64,000 nt of DNA. Source: Lepidodermella squamata. Lineage: Eukaryota > Gastrotricha. Below the pieces are notes generated by a model, which was given only the letters and a program-made list of their open reading frames with translations, did not search any database and was not told the DNA's origin. Made by a program: the position numbers and the translations under genes. Shown piece after piece: positions 11,131 through 20,548 of the stretch. The first letter of the stretch is position 1; each line of letters opens with the position of its first letter. The DNA lies in NCBI GenBank assembly GCA_047495785.1, contig JBLDXI010000029.1, forward strand, positions 2,046,001 through 2,110,000, in the 5' to 3' direction.

Positions 11131-12091
11131 ACCGGACCGGCTTACAATAAAGCGGACTTTCATTTGGTCGGACTAAATCGCCTGGCATGGATAAAGTCCG
11201 GCGTCCGGCTGAACGCAAAAATACGGTACCATCGCTACACGATAAACAATAACGTATCGCGCCCTAGAGCTGCCATAAAATTGCGCTATATCTAGCTAAT
11301 ATAACCGACAGCATTCTCCGCTACAAGGGTTTTTGGAGGAGCATCCCAGATCCCAGCTCTGCTGAAACTCGAAGCAGTCCGGAAATTGTCACCAAATTCA
11401 ATTTCATCCAACTAGGACTTTATTCCAGGGATGTTTCTTTATATGCATCTCCGCATTATCAAAAAACAGGAATTGAAAGGTTGTATGCATACCTATCATT
11501 GAAATTCCTCTTACAAAGTTTCGAGTCAAATTCCGCGCGCTCCTCCACGCATCAGTTGACTTTTTCCAGAAAGCGGTTGGCAAAACTGCAAAGTGGTTTT
11601 AAAATAACACACCGGACTAGTTTTGGATAAACAACTATTTGCAGAATCAGGCATAAAATCATCGTGCACCTAGTGAATGCTACTTGATGCAATCGATTTA
11701 CAGTGTAAACTTGATTCTTGTACACCGAATACACGATAAATAATTCTCATATTGTCAGTCATCCGCACATTTATAATGCACATATTTATATTGAAGCGCA
11801 TATTTATGATGCGCTTTGAATTCTTTGAGTTCTTCGGTTCCGCGGAACAACCCATGAAACGTGTGCGGCAGTTACATGCATCCGCTTTTATCGCTAATGT
11901 ATGTTTTCTCATAACCAGGAAGCTTTCATGCGCTAAGATGCGCGGAACTGCTGAAAGACAGAGTTTTTTGCTAGCTCAGACGTCCACGCGGAAAACATAA
12001 GCCCTTGGGGGCGGCATGGCGAGAATATTTAAACTTGGAATCCTTTTTTAAATCATTCATCTTCGGTGAGATTTTCCGTGGACATCCCAGG
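11131..12091. other. intergenic and 5' region of the third intact receptor
   Basis: No supported gene. A TATA-like atatttaaac lies at about 12023, some 70 bp before the chosen ATG. Confidence 0.35.
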
Positions 12092-14428
12092 ATGGCATCT
12101 ACACCTGTACTTTTAATTCTCCTCATCTTAGCAATTGACCAGATTGAATCTCGAAAGCCGTTCCGCTTGCGAACACTATTCCACATCCCCTTGTTTCTGA
12201 ACGCAGGAGATTTCAGGAACTGTCGGTGGGCCTTCCAAGCTGCTTATGAATTCGCAAACAATCGTTCAGACATTCTGCCCGACTACCATCTCGAATTCGA
12301 ACATCGCGACGAAGGACCTCAAAGCTCTCTGGCAACGTCGACGAGCATCAACTTTATGCGGTCAATGTTTGACTCATCAGAGCCAGGTATATACCTATCC
12401 CCCGTAACAGTCGGCATCACCTATACCCCAGGCTGTAAGAGTTGGGGAAGAGCTGCGTCTCATATGAATATGGTGATGATAGCTTGGGCTTGCCAGTCGC
12501 CCAGTCAAGCAAATCGACGGGACCTGTACCCCAACTTATGGCGTCTCAGGGCTTCGACTCAACTAACAATAATGGCTAGACTCAGCTTTATCAAGCTGTT
12601 CACCCCATGGAGGAAAACTGCAGTTGTATTTCCGGCCACTGAAAATACCATAGGGTTAGAGGCTGCTAGCTACACGGTAGCAATGAATAATAAATTCGGC
12701 TTGGGTGTCCAGACGATAGAAGCCAGTTCAGACTTCAACGATGATTTGATGCAATCATTCATCAAAAAAGACATCAGAATTTTTTCTGTCGAAAATTCCG
12801 ATGTTTTCATCATGGTCCCTTTCCTTTGTCAGGCATACAGAAACGGTATAAGGGGGGATAAGTACATGTTCATTACATTTATCACCGCCTATATGGATCC
12901 CAACATTTTTCCTACTGCTTTGTACCCGAAGAACTGTAACATCTCGATTTATAAGGAGCAAGCCGAAAGAGTGATTTATTTCGGTGCCCTTTCTCAACTT
13001 GCAAATGGTAACGACGGTGTAACAAAAGACTATTTGGGAAACACCCTGTCAGAGTTCGATGCTTACTTAAGATCGAACTATCCAGTTGATATGAAAATGG
13101 CTGATTATCCACTGAGATACTTCTGCTATGATTCTGCTCTGCATTCCATCGTCACGCTGGCTGAGTCGGAGAAACTTCTTAACAGCCAGAACTCGACTCT
13201 TAGGAACTTTAAGGAAGATCCTCGAAACGTGATGCTAGCTGTGAATCAAAGTATTGGCAACATAAGATATAGGAATCTACAACACGGCCTATTTTACTAT
13301 TCTGCGAATATGGAGATGGACTACGAAACTCAACTGGTAGCTACCTGGTCGCAGCAGCAGACCGGCCTCCGAGTAAGGTACGCCATATCTTTGGATGGTA
13401 ACGCCACAGTAAGTAACGACACGTCATTATTCAAAATACGAACGATTGCGCCTTTCGCGCCAAATTTCCTACCCAAAGATGCAGCTTTTGAAGAATTCGT
13501 CGATGATGGGATCCCTGTTTCGTTATTTAGTGTCCTGACAACAACAGCTTGCCTGATCGTAATATGTCAAATCAGCGGCATTTCCATTATCATTTCGTCT
13601 GATAATAAGAATCTCGCGCGAAAAATTGATGACTTCATGGTGTTACTGAGTTTCATACTGTTAGCAGGAGGTTCTATTGTTCTTGCAACTCCAACCGTAA
13701 TGCGTGGCAATGCTGTTTGTGAGGCAAGCGTATCCACCGTCGTTTTGGGGTTATCTCTTCTCTATAGCTTTTTGGTATTTCGTTTGAGGTCCGCCTTCCA
13801 TATCTTGCGGCAAAATGCCACTCGCCAAAATCGTGCTCCGAATGCTTCTGAGAAGGAGAGTTCATTCGTAATCAGGACGCTTGCTTTTTTGCTCCTTACT
13901 TTTGTCGTCCTCATCTCTTGGTTTACGTCGGATCCTTACCCCGCAGTGTTTTCCAAGCCGGAAAACTCAAGGTATTACATTGCGGAAATCGATACTTATC
14001 TAGAGATGTATTCTATAACCTGCGAATCGAAGTTTACGGGGCAATGGTTGGCTGCTCTTCTGGCATTGCATCTCGCCCTACTTGGGATAGGTGTAATTTA
14101 TGTGGTGAAACTTGTTGGGAATCGTTACTTGCCGTATTATCCCTTCGTGAAGCGATTAGCTGTAGCCATAGCTTTCTCTTCAACTTTATTTCTTGCACTT
14201 ACAGCCGTGGTATTCATGCTGAAAACGACCAGCGGGCAGAATGTTGCAGTCGCAGTGGGGTTGCAGATTCAGTCAGGCCTGGTCGCCGCTTTGCTGTACG
14301 TCAAAGTTGGCAACGGTTCAGATATTGCAGGTGAAGTGGTGCCTCGACTACCGTCATCGCAAATGATGAGCCGATTTGACGCGATAACTCGGAAGGCCAC
14401 CACTGCCCACGGAACTCGCAATCGATAA
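12092..14428 (+). CDS. GABA-B-like class C GPCR (subfamily A), intronless
   Basis: Single exon, 778 aa from ATG 12092. This start gives the signal peptide MASTPVLLILLILAIDQIES directly before RKPFRLRTLFHIPLFLN. The frame is open 29 codons further upstream, but that part is not conserved. The flytrap domain has FANNRSDILPDYHLEFEHRD and TPGCKSWGR. TM segments lie at roughly 470-495, 515-535, 550-575, 600-625, 655-680, 690-715 and 720-745. The tail is short. A 59-nt block at 14042-14100 is identical to 22511-22569 in the next paralogue, although neighbouring codons differ, which suggests gene conversion. Confidence 0.9.
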   Translation: MASTPVLLILLILAIDQIESRKPFRLRTLFHIPLFLNAGDFRNCRWAFQAAYEFANNRSDILPDYHLEFEHRDEGPQSSLATSTSINFMRSMFDSSEPGIYLSPVTVGITYTPGCKSWGRAASHMNMVMIAWACQSPSQANRRDLYPNLWRLRASTQLTIMARLSFIKLFTPWRKTAVVFPATENTIGLEAASYTVAMNNKFGLGVQTIEASSDFNDDLMQSFIKKDIRIFSVENSDVFIMVPFLCQAYRNGIRGDKYMFITFITAYMDPNIFPTALYPKNCNISIYKEQAERVIYFGALSQLANGNDGVTKDYLGNTLSEFDAYLRSNYPVDMKMADYPLRYFCYDSALHSIVTLAESEKLLNSQNSTLRNFKEDPRNVMLAVNQSIGNIRYRNLQHGLFYYSANMEMDYETQLVATWSQQQTGLRVRYAISLDGNATVSNDTSLFKIRTIAPFAPNFLPKDAAFEEFVDDGIPVSLFSVLTTTACLIVICQISGISIIISSDNKNLARKIDDFMVLLSFILLAGGSIVLATPTVMRGNAVCEASVSTVVLGLSLLYSFLVFRLRSAFHILRQNATRQNRAPNASEKESSFVIRTLAFLLLTFVVLISWFTSDPYPAVFSKPENSRYYIAEIDTYLEMYSITCESKFTGQWLAALLALHLALLGIGVIYVVKLVGNRYLPYYPFVKRLAVAIAFSSTLFLALTAVVFMLKTTSGQNVAVAVGLQIQSGLVAALLYVKVGNGSDIAGEVVPRLPSSQMMSRFDAITRKATTAHGTRNR

Positions 14429-15408
14429 AGCGCACACTCGGCTAAACTGCTTGCATTGTCAAATAAACTGTACTTGTGGAATTTATGTTGTGCAGCTATC
14501 TAAAAGTGAACAAAACACAGTCATCGCCCGCGTTACTTAGATAAAAGTTGTAATTACCATTCTGCCCTTCTCATTAATTGTAATGATGCTTCTATTGCGA
14601 AACTTCATCATACATATTCAACGTATCGATTCGGAAGTTGTCAGTTTTTGAAATATAATAAAAAAAGTATAGTGAAGGCATAGAGAGCTAAATACCTTAC
14701 GGGCCAAATACGCCTATTTGCGTGTAGGAAATTTTGCAGAAAATGGCCGTAATTTGCGTGGGCGAAATTGTTGCTTTTTCGCGATTGTCTTCTTCATCAT
14801 CTGAATGCCTGAAAATCTGGACTACACATGTGATAAAATCAATTAAAACCTGAATAACCAAAATTGCAAGTCGATATAGGCTCGGTAAATTTAAAATTTA
14901 ACCCTCTTTGAGTTTTTTTCAAATGAGCAAAATATGAATATTATTTCTCGGTGTCTTCTCTGAGTATATGTTAATGATCAGAGCCTTCTTCTTTTATGGC
15001 TGGAGGCTGGATCAAAATATTGGCAAAGATGGACAAGGAAATTCAACTTTCCTTTCACTTATCCGCGCGAAAATGAGATTTACAAAAACATGTTTCACCT
15101 TTATGAATTGAGCAAGTTCTACGTTCGTCTTCATAAAATTGTATTAACCTTTCAGTTGAACACATAGTTTTGATCGTTTGCCCTTGCGGTCTTATGTCCC
15201 TTTTCAATTTAATTCAAAATATGAGTAAATAACCACTGTATTTTCCAAGTTATTAAATTTATTATCATCATTATATTGTGAAAGTGTGCATTGATTGCAT
15301 CTTGATCACATAATAATTTTCTTATTTCCTAACAAAGTTCTTTTGAGAATTGCAATATCCGCTACAGCTTGCTACTGATTTCAGGCTTCTTCATGTCTCG
15401 TTGTTCGC
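14429..15408. other. intergenic region, no supported gene
   Basis: About 1 kb of AT-rich DNA between convergent transcription units. Nothing beyond simple A/T tracts is recognised. Confidence 0.4.
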
Positions 15409-16661
15409 TTAGGCGGTCTTGACGGTGACGGGGCGGGTGTTGTTGATGAGCTGGCTGTGCTGGGCGGTGAAGCGGCCGTTGTAGCCCATCGAGGGCAGCA
15501 TGCCGGCGAAAGCGGTCTGCTGCAGCAGCTGCGACATGACCGGCGACTTGGCAATCTCCTCGGTGGTCATCTTCGGCAGCTCGCACTCGACAACAAGGTA
15601 GCCCTCGGCGGTCTGGTACGACTTGAGCTCAACCTTCGACAGGTCAATCTTGGCAAGAGTCTGCAAAAATTCGAACAATTATGATTGCATTTCGAGAAAT
15701 CGAAGAGAGAAATTACCTCGGGCAGGACGAACTTGCGCGAGTACTTGCGGCTGATCTGGTGCTCCTTGCCGTCCTTGGCCTCGTGGGCAGCCTCGATGAC
15801 GACGGCGCGCTCAGTCTTGTTCAGGGTGACGGTGATCTCCTCCGGCTTGTAGCTCTTCAGGGCGAAGACGAGGCACAGCTGGCGGTTGCCCTCGATGTCG
15901 ACGACGCGGATCGGGTTCGACAGGGTGTACAGCTCGACCTCCGACGACGGGCGGAAGGCGACGTTGGACAGCTTGTCGTGGTGGGACCAGGTGTTGTCGA
16001 TGGCGGAGAACAGTTCGGGGCGGGGGGTGGTCATCCACGAGGCCGGGTTGGCGCCGGTCCACTGGCGGGCGAAGACCTGGGCGGCGATGCGCTGGCAGAT
16101 GTCGGCGAACAGCTGCTGGCCGATGCGGGCGGCCTGCTCGGTCTCGACCGGGCCGCAGCCGAGGCGCTGGGCGACGGTGGCGCCGAGACGGGCACCCTGC
16201 TCGGCGGCGCGGATGACGCAGCGACGGCTGGTGATCTCAGCGTCGACCGGGGCGAGGGCGAGCTCGACGGCGATCTCGGCGCAGATCTCAGCACCCCACT
16301 GGGCGGCGATCGGCTGGACGAGCTGCGGCTGGGCCATCGGGGCCATGCGGGCGGCGACGATGTGGGCCAGCTGGGCGCCGGTCTCGGCTCCGTAGGCGCG
16401 GGCAATCTCAACCGGGCGCTCGATGGGGCTCGAGTACTGGGTCGGGACGCGGGCGAACGAGGTCGGCATGACCGGGCTGGCGTTGATCATCGACGGGGCC
16501 GGGGCGACGAAGGTGTTGTTGATGAGGCTGCGCTCGTTGCTCAGGGTCGAGTAGATGTCGACCTTGTTGCGGAGCAGGCTCTCGACGTTGACCGGGCTGG
16601 CGTAGCCGGCGATCGGGGCGGCGGTCGGGTAGGTCGGTTGGAAGGTGTAGGTGGCGGCCAT
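15409..16661 (-). CDS. small heat shock protein with long Ala-rich N-terminal region
   Basis: Two exons (16661-15717 and 15660-15409) join in frame across a 56-nt GT-AG intron to give 398 aa. The last 140 residues form an alpha-crystallin domain, including PSSEVELYTLSNPIRVVD, FALKSYKPEEITVTLNK and SRKYSRKFVLPE. The last block is the typical sHSP core, and the intron falls right after it. The N-terminal 250 residues are long for this family. They include an Ala/Glu/Arg-rich, probably helical stretch (AEICAEIAVELALAPVDAEI onward), which might form fibres or bind membranes (inference). The gene is far richer in GC than its surroundings, with strongly biased codons, as expected of a very highly expressed gene. 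The expected role is ATP-independent holdase chaperone. The long open antisense frame is a by-product of base composition. Confidence 0.85.
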
Positions 16662-16916
16662 TTTGATTTCGAGTGAAGAAAAACACGTAAAGCGAATTAA
16701 AGAGAAGATGAAGCTTTGAAATTGCAAGCGAGAGCGATTGATGATTGAAACGTAGTAAAATCGACCTTTTTAAACCATCAAAGCACGCGACTTAATTGCC
16801 ACTTCACATAGAAATAGATGAAGCACGCGTTTTAGGACACGCTTCTACTCAACCTGGCGTCCTCGTGGAAAGGTTTCTGCTAAAAATACATTTTTGAAAC
16901 AATTTCATTTTTTATT

Positions 16917-16952
16917 TTCTTTCAGAAAATATTTGGAAATTTCAAGTTCGAA
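16917..16952 (-). promoter_or_regulatory. possible heat shock element cluster
   Basis: About 260-290 bp upstream of the sHSP start lie GAA/TTC pentamers in alternating orientation (gGAAatTTCaagTTCGAA plus a TTTCagAAA just before). They resemble HSF binding sites (nGAAnnTTCn). The spacing is imperfect and the region is AT-rich, so chance is possible. Confidence 0.3.
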
Positions 16953-16969
16953 TATCGTTAATCGCGGGT

Positions 16970-18747
16970 TCAATAATTTTGGAGTAGAAATAGTACAACA
17001 ATTGCCAATAAATGATTCTTCGAATTAGCAGCTGAGTTTGAGCTGTAGTCTCCAATCGAACACTGGGGATTGTCTGCGTTGATGCCATTCAGCTGCAAGC
17101 CGTTGCATTCACTGCCGCAGCACGAACACACGTTTTCGACAGGTTCACTATCCGTTGGCGAAATATAGCTGAATTCGCAATTATTGCTCGTGAAGCTCGA
17201 AGCGCCCCACTCGTACTGCGCAACGCCATTAACAATTCGCATTGATTTCTAAACAAATCAATTTTTATTTTTCATTAAATATATTTTTATTTATAATTTA
17301 ACAAATTAATTTTTAAATTTTTATTTTGAATTAATTCAATTTTTTTTAATAATTTTCTATAAATTTTAGTTTTTTATATCTCAAATTATAAAAAACTCAC
17401 GTAGCATTGCTCCAGCTCTGTTACAGGCAATGGTGGTGAAATTAATTGATTTAACATTGGACTATTGCCCTATAAAAATTCAAAAATAAATAAATAGGTG
17501 TATTATACTAAAATATTCGAATTTCTTTCTACCTTGTGAATGAAGCATCGTTTTTCCGAGAGTTCAGGCGGCCGCGAGCAAGCATCGTCGAGCTGTTCAT
17601 CGTTGCATAAATCGCCGCAGCAAGTGCAAATTGCGTACCGAATCGCATCTCGATCATACGTTGTAATAGCCGCTGATTCGCCGCAATTTATTGCCACTTG
17701 CGACGGCCGGCGGTATTCCATGCAGCCCCATTGGTACCAGGCGGCCTTGTGCCGGTTCGGATTGACGTTCGAAATTCGCATTTTCTACAAGTACAAATAC
17801 AGCAAAATTTGAAATTAATGTAAAAAAATAAAAAAAGCAATATGAAGGAATTATAAATAACATTATTTTTTCGATCCAATTAACTGAATCCAGAACCAGA
17901 CCCGCCGAATAAACAAAATTTTGCAGAATTTTACGATCAATTTTTATTAATTCAAATAATTACAGAAATATTTCAAATAATATATAAAATAAGTATCCCA
18001 ATGTTTCATATTAAAATAATTCCAGGATTAATATCTAGTAAATAGGGATTAAAATACAGCGTGTCTCATTCGGAATACTACACAGAAAGGGTTTGGAAAC
18101 TCCAATTGAGAGACCACATCTCATGACCAGAAAAATTTTAGAAAAATTCAAGAAATCACTAGAATAGTAATCGAGTATGTCATTTGTTAATGGGATTTAA
18201 AAAATCCGGAGAAATTTGATCCAAACTGGTAAATACCGAAAATTACCGAACCAGTTACCATCGGGATTTTCCGGGTTTTCTCCGGAAATTTTTTTATTAT
18301 TCGATTAGTTGAATTTTCAACAAAGTTACCAAATTAAAAAATAGTCGCTCAACGACTAGGACAGCCTACAGGGTCTTACTTTGGGCAGAACCAAATTTTA
18401 AATTTTTAAACCCGTTTTTCGAAACTTTCATTGATAGGGTGAATATTCTTAAAAATTTCTAAATAATTCTAGATTTCAAGATGATCTATATATATATATT
18501 TATACTCGATATTCAGAATTTTCTGATGTGAGAGACCGAAAAATAATAAAAAACTAACATAGCAGACTGCTTTCGGCGTCTCACAGGTGATTTGCTCAGC
18601 CTCTTCTGGAATCGTGCTGTGGGGGCTCTGCGCCTCGAAGCATTCAAGCGCGATATTTGAGGTGACCGCGACCGCGAAAATGAGAAAAATTACGGCAAAA
18701 ATTTGAATTCGCCACGGCGCAATTCGGCCGACTTTAAAACGCTTCAT
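16970..18747 (-). CDS. secreted two-domain Ly6/uPAR-like protein, probably GPI-anchored
   Basis: Four exons (18747-18559, 17784-17533, 17469-17401, 17248-16970), all phase 0, give 262 aa. An N-terminal signal/anchor (IFAVIFLIFAVAVTS) precedes two Ly6-like modules. Module 1 runs from ALECFEAQ to CTCCGDLCND and module 2 from LEQCYKSMRI to CSCCGSECNG. The C-C-C-CN endings are the Ly6 signature. Both modules carry an intron at the same place, after CY and before K-MRI, so the modules arose by internal duplication. A hydrophobic C-terminus (HLLAIVVLFLLQNY) after a small-residue region fits a GPI signal. Role inferred: extracellular binding or receptor modulation. Module 2 has fewer cysteines than a canonical domain. 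Confidence 0.7.
17785..18558 (-). other. first intron of the Ly6-like gene
   Basis: 774 nt bounded by gttagt and a ttgtag acceptor, AT-rich. No nested gene was seen. It is much longer than the other introns of this gene. Confidence 0.5.
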
Positions 18748-19991
18748 CGTGAAAAATAGGTGTAATGCGTGGGGCGTCGGGCGGCGAATATTATTAGGCA
18801 CCCACACACCGCCAGGCATTAAATGCGCGGTGGCTTACAGAAATCTTTCCGATTACAGAAGGCGATAATCGAAAGTAAACCGTGAACGCAGTTTTGTTTA
18901 CCATCCTGCGCTGCGTGGCGCTGTAAAAGATTTGTGCTCGTAATTCCTTATTGCTAAACACGGCCCTAGATGAGGGCTGAGCAGCAGCAGCAGCAGCAGC
19001 AATAAACAACGGATTTTTTTATTCGCAATATAAATTGCGCGTTATTAGCGCGATTCCCTGAGCGGCAAACACACTGCGAACTGCAAAAGATGCGTCACGA
19101 ATATTCTCACTTTTTTCCGAAAATAGCAAGTGAAGTTTATTTAAACAAATTGCTATGAATCATATTATCGAGGGTTGAGCGCCTAGAATAGATAAAATGG
19201 CGGCGTAAAACTATATTTTGTATCTTCGCAAAATCCATAGAGATGATAAAGAGCTCACTCGCCATCGAAACATGAGACGCCATTTGGCAGGGGAATAGCT
19301 GATTGTCTCGACAAAGAAATGAACTCATTAAAAATAAATGAACTAGCAGTTTGCTTCTTGATTCCACGATCGTGCTTCGGGTCATCGATAGAGTGCGAAA
19401 AGGTACCAAATTAAAATTGGAAACCTTCTCAGTTGCTGTCAGGGTAAAAAACGGACTGAGTAAGACGTAAAAGCATGCTCGAAGTGATCTAAAAGTGTAG
19501 ACAATTCTGGAATAAGTGGGTGCTCTTATGTCTTCCGCGCTTTTATCAGCACCCAGATCCAGAAAAAGCCTTGTAGATTATGAAAATGAACTTCGGAATT
19601 TCCTAGTAATTATAGTTTATTTTATCGAACTTCAAAAGTAGTGAAAAAATCGGGCAACTAACAGAGGGGGCTTTTAGTCCCGAAACGTCGCATAATGATA
19701 TCATAGTATGTTGAGATGAGCAGCCTCCATACAGCCTTGCCAGATTGAAGTATAGCCAAACCTTTTCCGCGGAAGTATCCCGCTTTCGGGAAAGCATTTA
19801 CCCATGCTTTTTAAATCGCGCGGCTGTTATATTCGAGGCTTTGATAACCTTTGGACCCAATATTTAAGTGCAATTTTAGTAATTGTAATTTAAGGGCTAT
19901 TATTCGAGGTAGGATACGATTCGCTAGAACACTTGAATGACCGAAGGTGTTGAGGCAAGTTACAGATCGGGGCCGCGCGAGTCTGTGGTTT
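18748..19991. other. intergenic region, no confident gene
   Basis: Contains a short (AGC)n run at 18980-19001 and weak open frames only. Nothing here resembles a known family. Confidence 0.35.
18980..19001. repeat. (AGC)7 trinucleotide microsatellite
   Basis: About seven perfect AGC units outside any supported coding region. Confidence 0.9.
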
Positions 19992-20543
19992 TTATCCGGT
20001 GTGCCTGACTTGGCAACTGAATGATCCGGTTCTGAGTATATGAATATGAGCAATGTTAAAATAGGTGTCATTAACAAAATCGCGCATCTTCTCAATTTGA
20101 ATTAGCGTTTTCGCGAATTTCTGTTGGCCAAATTTATTACCTATAGCGAAATAGCGAACATAGCACATCAAGTACTCGCGACTCGAGAGATTCAGACTAA
20201 AGCCGACAACATAAGTACCCACGCGCTCGTGCCCATAGTTATCCGGAACAGAGATTTTCTTGTAGGTTGCATCCGGCTGATATTGCGCTGAATAATAGCT
20301 GCATTATTGCCCAATAACAGGAAAAAGTTACATCCAGAGACAGGAGCACGCTACTTACAAAATTGTCCGCTCAGATGCACATGTGTTAAGCAATCGCAAG
20401 CGGAAATTCCTGGAAAGGTGGAAAGCGAATACGTTGATGCGAAAAATTAATAGCCGCGGGGGTAGGGCAGCAAGAATATTAGAAACAGTATCATTCAGTC
20501 TCAAGTTGATACGTTCAATCTTAATAAACGTTTTGCAACGCAT
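19992..20543 (-). CDS. possible two-exon gene or gene fragment, function unknown
   Basis: Two open segments on the minus strand join in frame across a 60-nt candidate intron (gtaagt donor just below 20360, atgcag acceptor near 20295). The joined product reads LLNTCASERTIF then YYSAQYQPDATYKKISVPDN. Length, donor and acceptor match other introns in the window, and this is the only strong point in favour. The N-terminal part up to 20543 overlaps the likely promoter of the divergent receptor at 20549 and may not be coding. No family is recognised. It could be the relic of a larger gene. Confidence 0.25.
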
Positions 20544-20548
20544 TCATC

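Noticed and set aside
15681-16676. 331-codon open frame antisense to the sHSP gene
   Set aside because: Gly/Asp/Leu-biased product caused by high GC and codon bias of the real minus-strand gene; no domain or start context.
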